Origin: Arachis hypogaea
Lineage: Eukaryota; Streptophyta; Magnoliopsida; Fabales; Fabaceae
DNA length: 64,000 bases
Assembly: GCF_003086295.3 (NCBI RefSeq)
Contig: NC_092052.1
Span: 28,681,427 to 28,745,426, forward strand
Reading direction: 5' to 3'
Shown here: piece after piece, positions 1-10,930 of the stretch
Numbering within the stretch: position 1 is the first letter of the stretch
Layout: each line of letters begins with the position of its first letter
Position numbers and translations under genes: made by a program
The notes under the pieces: generated by a model
What the model saw: the letters and a program-made list of their open reading frames with translations, nothing else
Databases searched by the model: none
What the model was told of the DNA's origin: nothing

Positions 1-90
1 ACGTCATTGCTTATGTCATTGTTTATTATCTTGCACCAGCTACATTGTTGGTGCCTTATGACCTAAGCGCTTACGTCACTATGCAATAAT
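1..90 (-). promoter_or_regulatory. as-1-like TGACG elements of the pararetroviral promoter
   Basis: Read on the minus strand, bases 20-1 give two TGAC(A/G) motifs 12 bases apart (TGACATAAGCAATGACG). This is close to the as-1 enhancer of the CaMV 35S promoter, which binds TGA-class bZIP factors. A further TGACGTAAG lies at about 86-70, over the end of the transactivator ORF. Position right after the transactivator fits a pregenomic RNA promoter; the TATA box would lie beyond the left edge. Confidence 0.6.
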
Positions 91-1430
91 GTTGAGAGAT
101 GCTTCAGATGCACTGTCCTCCTCTTTTATCATGTGACCCTCAGATGCATTGTCTCCTTCCTTCATCATGTGAGTTGATTCCGTTTCATTATTGTTTTCTT
201 CAGATATCTCTGAGGCACATAGCTGGCACTTGTGGTCTTCTCTGTCTTTTATCAAATAGCAGAGATTCTTCTTTATCCCTTCAGGGAGCTTTTCTAAAAG
301 TCCAGATAAGTTATAGAATGCTGATTCAAATTCCACCAAAAGTCTCATCTCTCTTTCCTCAATTTCATTTCTTTTACTGGACACAAGCAGAGTATTTCTA
401 CTTTTATAATTAATCCTTGTGTGAGATTCCTTCGTTATTTTTTGAGTTCTTTCAAAGACCCTTGCTAATGTGCTGGCTAGCCTTCCTTCATGGCTGTAAA
501 TTGTTAAATCTTGAATCTAATCAATTGGTTGAAAATTTCCTGGGAAGACGGACATGGATATTACTTGGTGTGCTGGAACCAAGCATTCTTCTTCTTCATT
601 AAAAATAGGTTGACTATTTGTAAATTTTAGGGATATATCCCTTGGATTTACATTGTCAATCATATTTTTAAATCTCTTTACTGCATCAACGAATCCTGCA
701 GGAAACTCACTAATAATTTTTAGATCATTAAAAATTAAAATTGTATCAATTAATCCATACTGAAAAAACTGATAGGTGTCAGATGGGGAAGCATCTGGAA
801 ATATAACCAGCTTTGTTATCTGTTCTTTGGCAATAGGATAATATCCCAAAATTGCCCTTTTTTCTTCAGTCCAATTCAGGACTATGTTAAGGGTTTCTCT
901 GAGATTAGATCTACAAACCCTTTTCTTTTCCTTAATTTCAGCCCTTGTAGGAATGTTTCTTATTATCCCTGTTCTCTGGGTTTGAATTGGAGCTTTATCT
1001 GCTCTTTTTAGGGTTTGCTCTGGATGAAGAGCTTCATATTCCCTGAAGGATTCCTTTGCCTCTTCCAGTGTTAGAAACCCTCCTTTATGAATTATCCTTG
1101 ATTGATGTATGAATGGTGCTGCTTTTTCCGAGGTATCATATACTCCCTTCATGGGGCCATTATAAATTACATAATATTTTTTATCTTGGGTGGATTTTTT
1201 AATGATTTCAGCAATTATTTTATTTTTTGAAATTTTTTCTTCACCTGATTTGTCCACCATGCTTAGCTGGCTGAACTCTGATGGTTTTGCTTGTTGTGTT
1301 GATTTCATTGCTTCAATGGCCTTCTTGAGAGATTGGATCTGTGTCCTTATTTGCTGACAATGCTTGCATTTTCGAGTTCTTGCTCATATTTTTGAATTTC
1401 TTGATCTAATGCGTTGTAGACGAACTCCAT
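79..1430 (-). pseudogene. Transactivator/viroplasmin (TAV), broken
   Basis: In the family this protein forms inclusion bodies and allows reinitiation of translation on the polycistronic RNA. The region around 1170-1030 carries a viroplasmin-type domain: YYVIYNGP, then about 40 residues later GGFLTLEEAKESF. The best start is the ATG at 1430-1428, 25 bases inside the end of the polymerase ORF. A frameshift near 1370 moves into the frame that runs from 1308. One in-frame TAG at 519-517 interrupts it, and the same frame then runs on to a stop at 79, ending in a Ser/Glu-rich tail with a CQLC pair. The total of about 450 codons is the usual TAV size. The identity is strong from the domain and gene order. 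Confidence 0.78.
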
Positions 1431-3403
1431 TCTCTTGTTAATGTATCTGCAATAATATTTTTGTCACCCTTAATATATTCAATTTTTATTGGATATTGTA
1501 ACAAAAATAATTGCCATCTTACCAATCGTCCATGATTATAATCAACTTTTAAATTATATCGTATGAAACCTGTTAGGTAACTTGAATCTGTCCTTAATGT
1601 AAATTCTCTGGGTAGTAAATCAATTTTCCATTTCTTAAGAGATTTAATTGCTGCTAGAGTTTCCTTTTCATGAGTGGTATATCTCTGTTCTGTTGGAGTA
1701 AAAGTCCCTGAAATATACTTGCAAAGTAATTCCTTTGGGGAATTTTTAGAATCTAGTGATTCTTTTTCTTGTTCCAAACTTTTTATAGCTTTCTTAGCTT
1801 TTAGACATCCTGACCAGGTTATGTCTGAAGCATCTGTTTCTACTATTAAGTAGTCATTTTCTTCTGGAATATAAAGTTCTGGAAGTTTTTCACATAATTC
1901 TTTAATCCTTTGAATTTGCATACTATCTTTTTCATCCCATTTCCATTCTTTTTTAGTACTTATTTTTGGAAATAAGCTTTTAGTGTATTCTGTTATATTC
2001 TTTAAAAATCCTTGATCAGAAATATAATTTATACACCCTAAAAATCTTTGTAATTATTTTCTATCTTCTATTTTATTAGGAAATAAATTTACCTTTTCTA
2101 GGACATTTGGCTGAAGTTTTAGCTTTCCTTGAGTGGATAGAATTAATCCAAGAAACTCTATTTCTTGTTTTGCTATTCTTGCTTTCTTTTTGCTAAGAAC
2201 TAATCCTTTTTCTTTACATCTTTCTAAAACTATTAATAATTTTTGAAGATGATCTTCTCTATCCTATTTTGTAAAAATTAGTATATCATCAATGTACACT
2301 AAAACAAATTCATTTAACTCTTTTAGATTTTCTTCCATAAATCTTTGATAAATACCTGGGGCTTGTTTTAATCCGAATGGTAATACATTCCATTCATAGA
2401 GCAACACACTTGTTGATTCTTTTGTTGGGCAAGTAAAAGCAGTTAATTTCTTTGTTTCTTCGTCTAAACGAAGTTGCCAATATCCTGATTTTGCATCAAG
2501 AGATGAAAACCAAGTTGCTCCTTTGATTTTTTCTAAAATAGAATCTTTTCTTGGAAGTTTATGAACATCACCAATAGTTGCTTCATTCATCTTCTTATAG
2601 TTAATAACCATTCTTCGTTTTTCCCTTTTAATTTCATTATTGTTTTCGACATAAAAGGCTGGAGCCGCATGAGGACTTTTACTTAATCTTATAATTCCTT
2701 TTTCCAAAAGATCCCTACATTCTAGTGAAAACTCTTCTCTATCTCTTGCGGAATAAGGAATTTTATTTGGAACATTTATCTCTTTTGTAGGATCTTTTAA
2801 TTTAATACTTACTAATTCGTTATTTGTATTTTTAATATGTAAAGAATTTTCAGCACAAATTTCATCCAAAAGTTCTTCTATCTTTATTTCAAGATTATTT
2901 TTTGGGATATTTATCTAAAAGTATAAATTTAAATAACATGTCTCTAATATAGAAAATATTTTAAATTTTAAGATCTTATCTATAGTAGTAGTCGGTATTT
3001 TTATACGTTTTGATTTTTGATTTATTGAAGAATCGTGTGGAGCTTTTAAAACTATATATGTTAATTCTTGAATGAATGGATGATATAGCTTTAAAAAATT
3101 ATTTCCTATGATAAAATTCATTCCAGAATCTAACATATATATAGATGGAACAATGAACCTATAATTTTGAATAAAAATTTCAACCATCTCTGCTTTTTGG
3201 TCAATTTTATGTATTGATTTGTCAGCTATTCTAACTCTTAATGGTTTCTTTAATTTTTTCCAATCAAGTTTTATATTTGAACTAGCAAAGTATTGTGTTG
3301 CTCCAGAATCTATGAAAGCATTTATAAACTTTTCTGTTATTTTTATAGTAATAAATGTAGCATTATTACTCAGTCTCTGAGTCTGTTTCCGAGACATATT
3401 CAA
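1406..3403 (-). pseudogene. Pararetroviral polyprotein: aspartic protease, reverse transcriptase, RNase H; broken by three stops
   Basis: One frame of about 665 codons runs from the ATG at 3403 to the TAG at 1406. It contains the protease motif DSGAT near residue 32. RT follows at about 2700-2270, with the catalytic YIDD motif intact near 2285. RNase H (ETDAS, later RTDSS) lies at 1840-1560. Three in-frame stops break it: TAG at 2917-2915, TAG at 2266-2264 and TAA at 2056-2054. No frameshift is needed, so decay is light. Its start overlaps the end of the coat-protein frame by 38 bases. No integrase is present, as expected for a pararetrovirus, which integrates only by accident. Confidence 0.9.
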
Positions 3404-4714
3404 AAATATAGTCTAAGTTATCATCAGATTCCTCTAAAGGTTCCATGAAACAAGACTTAGCAATTTCTATTTGTTTAGTAAGATCCTTTTTATCCTTCTT
3501 TTTCGGACATTCATTTGCATAGTGTCCTTCTTCTTGGCAATACCAACATTTACAATTTTTTTTTTATTCGGGCAATAGTTATTTCTTTGTCTTTTGTTTT
3601 TATTATTATTTTCCTTTCTAAAATATCTCTTTTTTCTCCAGTTTGGATAGTATTTTCTTTTTCTAAATTGATATTTTCTTTTTCTTTGAAAATTTTTATT
3701 AAGACCATATTTTTGAGGTATCTCTTCATTATCTTGACAGCAAATTCTAATTATATTTGCAAATCTTTTTTGAGTTGCTTCTTGCATACAACGTTCTTTT
3801 ATTTCCTCTCTTATTGCAGAGGTTGCTCCACTAAAGTTATTTTCAATTGTTCCTCTATTTATTTCTCTTATAAATCTTCCCATTATAAATTCATTAGCAG
3901 GATATGGAAGTTTTGTTATATACATACTAAGATAATGATTTTTATCTTCTTTTAATTTGTAATAATGTATTCTATATTCACATATATAAGACTCCACATT
4001 ACATAGATCATATATCTGAATATTAGCTAAATGATTTTTTGCTTCTTGATATTCTTTATTATAAACTTCTTGTCTATGATCTATAATATTTTTTCCAAAA
4101 AATTCTTTATATAGAATCATCATTATATATAATATCTTATCATAAGCTGTAATTTTTGTTGCTAATTCTTCTATTATTTGGTTTTCTATTGATGTCATAT
4201 AATCTCTTATAGTTCCTTTAGTATGAAATCCTATGTAATTCCAAATATCTCTTCCAGACAATTCACTAAGTTTTGGATTAGTAAAGGCTTCTAATAAAAA
4301 GGAATTCAACCAATTTTCGAAAATTTCTTTTTCGTTCTTTTTACAGTCTAAATTGAGCATTCTTTTTCCTTCCATTTCCTGGATTTTAGGAACATATTTT
4401 GATGGTATTTTTGTATATTTTGAATCTTTATTTGTAAACCCTTTTTTAAAAGCATAATTATCAAAACCTGTTTCCCATTTAAATTGAGATTGATTATCCT
4501 TAGATGTTCCAGCTTCATTTTTTACTTGTATTGGAATTGCTGGTTCTTCGTCACTTGAATAATCTAGAATGTGTTCTTCATTTTCTATATTTTCAGAATT
4601 TACTAATTCTTCTTCTATTTGAAAACCATGTTCCATAATATTATTTTCTTGAGCCATTTTTAATTGTTTAAAAAAAAGCATTGTAACTTCTTCTAATTTT
4701 TCTTCAATATTCAT
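3366..4714 (-). pseudogene. Pararetroviral coat protein, frameshifted before its zinc finger
   Basis: This is the capsid protein that packages the genome. The N-terminus is acidic (DYSSDEEPAIP), the core has the helical caulimovirid coat pattern, and a very basic Lys/Arg stretch precedes the zinc knuckle. A 10-base T run at 3556-3565 (poly-A on the coding strand) is the frameshift point. Downstream, the CCHC-type knuckle and the acidic Ser/Glu tail are read in another frame, ending at TAA 3368-3366. The start ATG (4714-4712) overlaps the TGA of the upstream ORF as ATGA, a classic stop-restart junction. Length, about 450 codons, fits the family. Confidence 0.85.
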
Positions 4715-5262
4715 AATTTCAATGGTGGTTTTACTTTTAAGTCTGTTATGTTTATTATATTTTGGAATTTTTCTTCTTTGGGATTCTCTTTTTCCTTATT
4801 TCTTTGAAATTTTATGGATACTAATATTTCTTCGAGCATATCTACTATAGAATTTAATTGTGGGTTAAAAGTATGATAAAGATGTGGGGAATCATTTCCA
4901 TGGTAACATTTTTTAGAAATTCCGTGTGAAAAATAAGTTTTTTCAGGTTTTTGAAGTCCTTCAATAAAACTTATAGTAAAATAAAGATTTTGAGAAAAAT
5001 CATTTTGTATTTATTTTAAGAATTCGGTGTCATTACAGTTAATATTAGTTAAAATCATTAATTTTTGATCTATTAATTTTGATAACTTAATTATTTCTTC
5101 TCTTAAATCTTCTAATTTACTTTTTTCCATTAAGTGACGCTTTTCTTTGTGAAGAGCTACAGTTTTAAGTGAAAAGTGTGGCTTTAGAAAGTGTGGTTTA
5201 GATAAGCAAATCTTTAAATCTGTATGGTTTTTGCTCTGTACCCTATAATTCACTGTTATCAT
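4711..5262 (-). pseudogene. Small viral ORF upstream of the coat protein, one internal stop
   Basis: A single frame runs from ATG 5262 to TGA 4713-4711, about 183 codons, interrupted by a TAA at 5013-5011. The first half ends in a charged helix (EDLREEIIKLSKLIDQKL) that looks like a coiled coil; the second half is also helical and Lys/Glu-rich near its end. By position it corresponds to the aphid-transmission or virion-associated protein ORFs of caulimoviruses. I cannot tell which, because the sequence itself is not diagnostic. Its stop overlaps the coat-protein start by two bases. Confidence 0.5.
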
Positions 5263-5280
5263 TTTATTTTGGGCAGTCCC

Positions 5281-6748
5281 ACTCCATGGAATCCATCTTT
5301 GTTATTTACTATTTAGGATTTTTAATTGAATAAATAACTCAACTATGTCCGATAACTAATAGTGGCTTTGTGTTACTACTTCTATGGTATTTTTGTTCTT
5401 TTTCTTTGCATGTGTATAGAATGCACATTGTAGTCTAAAATCTAAATCCTAAATCTTTCTTCATATAGTAGTCAAAGTCAAGGTTAACACGCATGATATA
5501 CACAAGTAATAGTATAGTACGTAGTAGGCTAGAGATGGAGGCTAGTTTATCTCCGTATTTTTTCTTTTTTTGGAAATAATATTTATATATTTTTTTGTAT
5601 AACTTAATTGGTGTAGATATCTATTTTCTAGTGTGCAAAAAGATAAATTGATTACATTTTTACCGTATACTTTAATTTTTCCTTGTTGTACTTTACATAC
5701 ACAAATCTAAATATGTAGTTTATTTTTTAAATTATTACTATCATGAATTCTAACAATATTTCATTTATTATTTCAATTTTTTCTGTTAAAATTATATTTT
5801 TAATATTTAAGTTTATAAATCATCAGTTTCTTTTTTGACAATACCATCAGAGTTAATCTAATCTGAGGCATCTAAAAGGATATCAAAGTTAAGTTTCTTT
5901 AGAAGACCTTGAAAAACGATATATTTGAACATATGCAGATTTTTAAGTTAGAATTTCATTGTCATGGAGTGATAGAGCAGTGACGAGTAGTGAAGTGCAC
6001 ATTCATTGTTCAACACATGCCAGTGACACATGCACGATACTGACCTAGAATATAATCGAAGTTGACTTTATTGTTTGTGTCTGAGTAGTTTGTTCCAGGA
6101 AGAAATTAAGAAAATGATTTGAAAACTTACAATTATTTATGATCATATTATTATAATGAGAGGATGAAAGCAGCTTGCGTATAGATTGATCTACCTAAAT
6201 AATTGTCATTCAATTGCGCTAGCTGTATGTGAAACAGAAAACTTTGCAAGAAGAAGGGCATGCACGACAAAGGATGAAGATATATAAGGACACCAACCAA
6301 ATTAAACCAGCTATTACATTTTATGCTTCCATGCCTTCCAATATTGATGCATCTAGTAATAACGTGAAGACAAACGCTATAAGTAGCAACTAGCAACCAG
6401 AAACCAATTTAGGATTTTTGGTCTTATATATTATTAGAAGAATTACTTAAATTTGTCTCTGAAATTTTTAAAATTATATATTTTAGTTTTTTTAATTTTA
6501 AAATACAAAAAATAATTTTTAATATTATTTATTTTTATTAGATAATATAATCCTTTTCTATTAGTTACTAACAACGATAGCTAACATAAAATATTAACTT
6601 GTATACATGGCTGAAAAATATTTATGTGTGCAAATTGGATAAATCCATTTCTAAAGTGAAGTACAAAATAATTTTTAGAAAATTTTAAAAATTAAAAATA
6701 AATCTTGAAAATTTTTAAAAATTCCAAAACGATCCTTTCGAATAATAT
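5281..6748. other. AT-rich intergenic DNA
   Basis: No gene, RNA or element boundary recognised. Short open frames here (for example 6151-6396, minus) show no family resemblance. The last 120 bases belong to an inverted-repeat arm described separately. Confidence 0.5.
6625..6680 (+). repeat. Left arm of an inverted repeat around the CACTA element
   Basis: The sequence TGTGCAA..TTGGA..AAAT..TTTCTAAAGTGAAG..ACAAAATAAT recurs in reverse complement at 8618-8664 with few mismatches. The arms flank the CACTA insertion, so they probably belong to an older element that it entered. Confidence 0.55.
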
Positions 6749-7809
6749 CACTACAACAAAACAGCGCAGCGACGGCGATTTCTTTGGGGGTAGCGGCGGT
6801 TATAACCGTCGCTATAATCGGGTCCCGACGGTGAGTAAAATGCGGCCAGGTCAACCGTCGGCACAGTAGCGGTGGCAGCTTTGAAGAACCGCTGGAATAA
6901 CTGCCGCCAGAGTCACTCGGCAAAATCGCGGCGGTTTGAAACCGCTACTATGCGCGTGAACCAGGCAGAGTAGGTGTATAGCGGCGGTTGGTTTAACAAC
7001 CGCCGCGAAATTCGAAATTTTAGTTACCGTTGAACATTCACGGCGGTTTTGAACCACCGCTAAAAGGTTGACAGGAACATCTAACATGAATTTTGCGGCG
7101 GTTTCTTGCAGCATATTTTTTTAAAAAAATAAACAAATTTATATATAAACTACTTCCTAATGCTTCTATCTTAATAAAAAAAAATAACTACTACAAATAT
7201 TAAAATCTACAACTCAAAATAAAATAGAAAAATTGACCAAAATAATATGAACATTGCATTTCAAAATATACTATATATTTAATAAGTCTTACATAATCAT
7301 AAATCCAACACAATCAGTATTTAATACCTATATTTACATATCAAAGTAAATTTATATAATGCAATACTAAAAATTGAATTAGAAAAGAGTTTTACTTCTA
7401 ATATTTAACTAAGCTAAAAGTCTAAAATAAACAGTCACTTTGATAATAAAAGTCTTCAATCACTTCAATCATAAAATTCTACAACCACTTCATGGAATAG
7501 TAGAAGGTGGCATTGTCTCCATTAGAGAGTCTGCAACCTAGGATTAAAAATAATAAAAACATGTTAGAATAAAAACAAAGACCATTAAATAATTTAAGTC
7601 TAACATAAAAGAGGAATTAGGCAGTTTAAGCATGGAATGGCGCGAATTTCATAAACCGCCGTGGAGCAAAAATGATGGCCGCCGCCGGGTTTGTTCTTCA
7701 GAGGCGGGTTGCTCTCAACCGTTGGTATGTGAAATTAGGGTAGCAGCGACAGCGGTTCTATTTGACCGCTCCCCTAAAATAGCCATTAGAATTAGGTTTC
7801 ATTGTAGTG
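6749..7809. mobile_element. Non-autonomous CACTA (En/Spm-like) transposon, 1061 bp
   Basis: The left end CACTACAACAAAAC and the inverted right end (CACTACAATGAAAC read from the other strand) match at 12 of 14 bases. A 3-bp target duplication TAT lies at 6746-6748 and 7810-7812, as is standard for CACTA elements. The first 350 and last 180 bases hold many GC-rich subterminal motifs (GCGGCGGTT and its complement AACCGCCGC). Short open frames in these motif arrays are not genes. The middle is AT-rich with no transposase, so the element would need an autonomous partner. Confidence 0.88.
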
Positions 7810-7812
7810 TAT

Positions 7813-8689
7813 TTTTTATCTTTTTCAAAAGTTAATCTCTTATATATTTTTATTAATCAAAATAATAAAATATTATTAAAAATATATAATAAATAAAATA
7901 TATAAAATAACAAAATATAAACTAAAAATTAATTTTATTTTTAAATTCTAAAATATCATAAAAAATAATATTATTTAACTAATAACATATTATACCTATA
8001 TATATAGATATGATGTAGAAACCATAATAATAACTAAATCTAAGAGGTTATTGCATTACGAAAATTATTATTTATATATCTAAGTTCCTAGCTAATATAT
8101 TTACCAAAATTTACAAATTTAATTTCATAAGTAACTTGGTTTGCATTGCATGCAAGTTTTTAAGTGTTATCTTTGTAGATATTTACACAAATATTTCTAA
8201 TTATTTATGTAAAACATTTTATATTAAATAGAAGTGCTTCTTTCTCTTCAAACAACATTAGCACATTCTCTTCTTCATCATTAAAGAATAATCATAAAAT
8301 ATGATATCTACAAATTAAATTAAATTAAATTGAATTAAATTAATATTTTACATTGTCAATAATAAATATAAATTTATTTATTTTATTTTATTCTATTTAA
8401 AAACTAGTGCTTTTTCAAAATTAATTTAGAATTTTAAAATACATAAAAATTGTTTATATATATGAATAATCAATATAAATAATCAATTTTGAGATAACTA
8501 GGCCAAAAATTTTAGAAATTAAAATTTATTAATTTAAAAATAATTATATATAAATAATTTGAAAGGACTATTTTAGAAAATTTTAAAATTTTTTAGGAAT
8601 TTTTTGAGCTTTGGGTATTATTTTGTGCTTCACTTTAGAAACTAATTTGTCCAAATTGCACACGTAGTATAAAATTTAAGAAAATTAAA
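7813..8689. other. AT-rich DNA
   Basis: Very AT-rich with no coding or structural signal seen, apart from the right arm of the inverted repeat at 8618-8664. Confidence 0.5.
8618..8664 (-). repeat. Right arm of the inverted repeat around the CACTA element
   Basis: Reverse complement of 6625-6680 over about 47 bases. The neighbouring AAAATTTTAGAAA stretches also face each other, but low complexity limits how far the arms can be traced. Confidence 0.55.
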
Positions 8690-10039
8690 CTAAGTAAATT
8701 AATTAATTAAAACTGCGATAATTGGGATTAAGGCGCCCAAAACATGTAAAAATATTAGAATCTATCATCTTAACGATAAAATTTGAATTAAGAAAATTAA
8801 ATTGAGTGCGAAACTATAATTATTTTGGGAAAAATGCGTATCAGCATTAAAATTTTCTGTACCGACTTAAATCTGTCCGGTACTGTGAGTGAGAAAAAGT
8901 TTAAAATTTAGAAACAATGAGAAAAATATTTAAAATAGAAACCCGGACATTTATTTTAAAGGTTTAAGCACAAAATTGAGCCAAACGAGCCAAAAATTAC
9001 CAAATGGGTCCATGTTGGCCCAAATTCCAAGCCCACACATATATAAGTTCATAACTTAATGAAATTCAATATTCATCTCCCCATTTTGAGAGGGGGAAGA
9101 ATAAACTCTAACTTCCATCACCTTCAAATCACCATAACTTTTACTAGAGAGCTCCGATTGACAAGCCATTTGCAGCCACAAAAAGTTTATCTCCTCCTCT
9201 TCAATTCTATCTAATTAGTTTGGTAAGTAATTTGAAATTTCAGCTCTAGTTTCTCATTCAAATCTGAATTCGCATCTTAAGCTTGGGTATTAAAGAATTT
9301 TGTTGATTTTGATGTTATAGAAATTCTCTAACTTGTGTTCTTAGTGGTTTCTATCATTAAATTCAGTGGGTAAAGGTAAGGATCCCTTTTTCTCTCTTAA
9401 GTCATCAATTTATATGTGTTCTAGTTTTGATATTGTGACAAATTGTATGATATGGTGTTAAATTGAGTAATTAGGAGCTTAATTCGATAGACTTGTGGAA
9501 TTTAAACTTGGACATTAATATGAGTCATTTGGGGCTTGAAAATTTTGGAAAGGAAGCTTGGAAGCTTGAATTTGTGACATTAAGGTATGTGTTTAAGTTT
9601 TGAATAAATACTACGTAATGTGACATGAAATTCTAGGCTAGTTGACCTAGGATTATTGTTGAATTATTGTGATTGATTGTTTAGTTTAGTGCAGAAATTG
9701 TGATATGATGGATATTGATTGTTAGTTGTTGTTGTGAATTGTGAATCAAATTGTTGAGTTGGATGTGAAATTATGAAATTTTCTTATTATGGCAAGTGAT
9801 ATGGAAATTGAGTCGGAGGCCGTGATAGGGCAAGAAAATTCCCTACTTAGTAAGTTGAGGTAAGTGATGGTGTGATTATATTGTGATTGATAAATTGATG
9901 ATGTAGAGTTGGGTAATTGATATGATTTGCTGTGAATTGTTGCTATGTTGCAATTGTTTAAAATAATGGTTGAGTTTAGCTTGATTGAGAGTTTTGGATA
10001 TGGGAGTGTGATGTGTTGTTGTTGTTATGAAAGGATATA
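8690..10039 (+). repeat. Possible degraded LTR or retroelement leader
   Basis: It reads like the 3' half of a gypsy (Tekay-type) LTR: GC-richer text, a TATATAAG box at 9050, then a leader with a C/T-rich tract and splice-like GGTAAG motifs. There is no second copy, no TSD and no coding region. The text after 59660 (GTGTTAAATGAGTTATGATTGAG) has the same style, as if it continued this segment. The assignment is from style and memory only. Confidence 0.3.
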
Positions 10040-10084
10040 TATATCATTATAAGGTTTTTATTTATTTGTAGCAATTTTTTCTCT

Positions 10085-10325
10085 TATTTGTGGAGGTTTA
10101 TAACCCCCACCAAATGGTTTGTGGAGGTTTTTAAAATCCCCAAAATTTGAGGTGCCACGAGGTCTTTTGTGGGGGGGGGGGTTGTGTGTGTTTAGTGTGG
10201 GTTTTATATTGAATTTTTGTGACGGTTTTAAATCACTTTTGTGGCAGTTTAAAACCCCACAAATTAATGTTTAATTTAACAAAAATTAATTATTTTGTGA
10301 GATTTTCAAACCTCCACAATCCTAT
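10085..10325. repeat. Array of GTGGAGGTTT palindromic motifs (left)
   Basis: Repeated units of the form TTGTGG(A/C)GGTTT..AAACCCCCACAA: GTGGAGGTTTATAACCCCCAC, GTGGAGGTTTTTAAAATCCCC, GTGGCAGTTTAAAACCCCAC and GTGAGATTTTCAAACCTCCAC. Each is a near-palindrome. A run of G lies near 10167-10176. This resembles the subterminal repeats of plant TIR transposons. Confidence 0.55.
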
Positions 10326-10626
10326 AATTATTTATTTATTTTTAATTTTAAATCATTCATTAATCTCATCTCATTTACATATTCTCAAATTAATTTATTT
10401 TTTAATATCAAAATTTTAAAACTAAATCTTTTATAACACAATTTCTCAATATAAGACATAACTCTTGAATGCCAATTTCTATCATAAAAAAAAGCTAACC
10501 TCTTTATTTGAATCAACAATAATTAGTAAAAAAAGTACAGAATCCAGATATGATATATTACACAATGATCACCACAGTCAGACATTATTATGTATAACAT
10601 ATTATGAGTCTACATTCTAAAGCAAC

Positions 10627-10930
10627 TCAGATTAGAAGCAACAAAGATGCAATAGTGATACAAACAACAGCTATGGTGACAACAATTGAACCTTGATCAA
10701 GTAATTTCTGTAAACTTGTTTTTGAGAAATGATGGTAAGTCAAATACACTGCAATCAATAATGAAATGATAGCACTTCCTTTTATGTCCCTGACAAAGAC
10801 AATAACATTAAATCATTTTATGAAGAAGAGGCAATAGGTTGATGAACTTAAAACCCAAAAGGATGGATTTGCTTACCTAAATCTCATGACCTCATAAGTC
10901 ACAAGGGAAAAGGATGACCAAGAGAAGTGC
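10627..10930 (-). pseudogene. 3' end of a membrane-protein gene (two exon fragments)
   Basis: The last exon (10789-10627) encodes 54 residues with two hydrophobic segments (ISLLIAVYLTY and VVTIAVVCITIASLLLLI), ending at a TGA. It joins in phase (AG|G) to an upstream exon ending at 10877 with GT donor GTAAGC and acceptor TTTGTCAG. That exon reads FSWSSFSLVTYEVMRFR and then meets a TAG upstream. A further possible exon, also with one hydrophobic helix, lies at about 11120-11225. I do not recognise the parent gene. Correct splice sites and phase show it derives from a real spliced gene. Confidence 0.55.

Larger units (their letters stand above)
1..5280 (-). mobile_element. Endogenous caulimovirid (pararetrovirus) fragment
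   Basis: Five adjacent minus-strand coding blocks follow the order small ORF, coat protein, protease-RT-RNase H, transactivator, and then promoter-like motifs at the left edge. This is the order of the Caulimoviridae genera that have a separate transactivator ORF (caulimo- and soymovirus-like); the genus is not resolved. Neighbouring ORFs overlap by a few to about 40 bases, as in compact viral genomes. The breaks seen are single in-frame stops plus one or two frameshifts. No movement-protein block is visible to the right of about 5280, so the copy is truncated there, and it continues or ends beyond base 1. The viral assignment is firm; the age and the exact right boundary are inferred. Confidence 0.85.

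Noticed and set aside
6151..6396. 81-codon minus ORF in intergenic DNA
   Set aside because: No motif or codon bias, AT-rich surroundings and no splice or promoter context.
9180..9420. GGTAAG motifs as exons of a host gene
   Set aside because: No open frame between them; the text resembles an LTR leader more than a gene.
10040..10100. CACTA or Helitron terminus at the left border
   Set aside because: No CACTA end, no TC...CTRR pair with hairpin and no TSD could be matched to the right border, so the class was left open.
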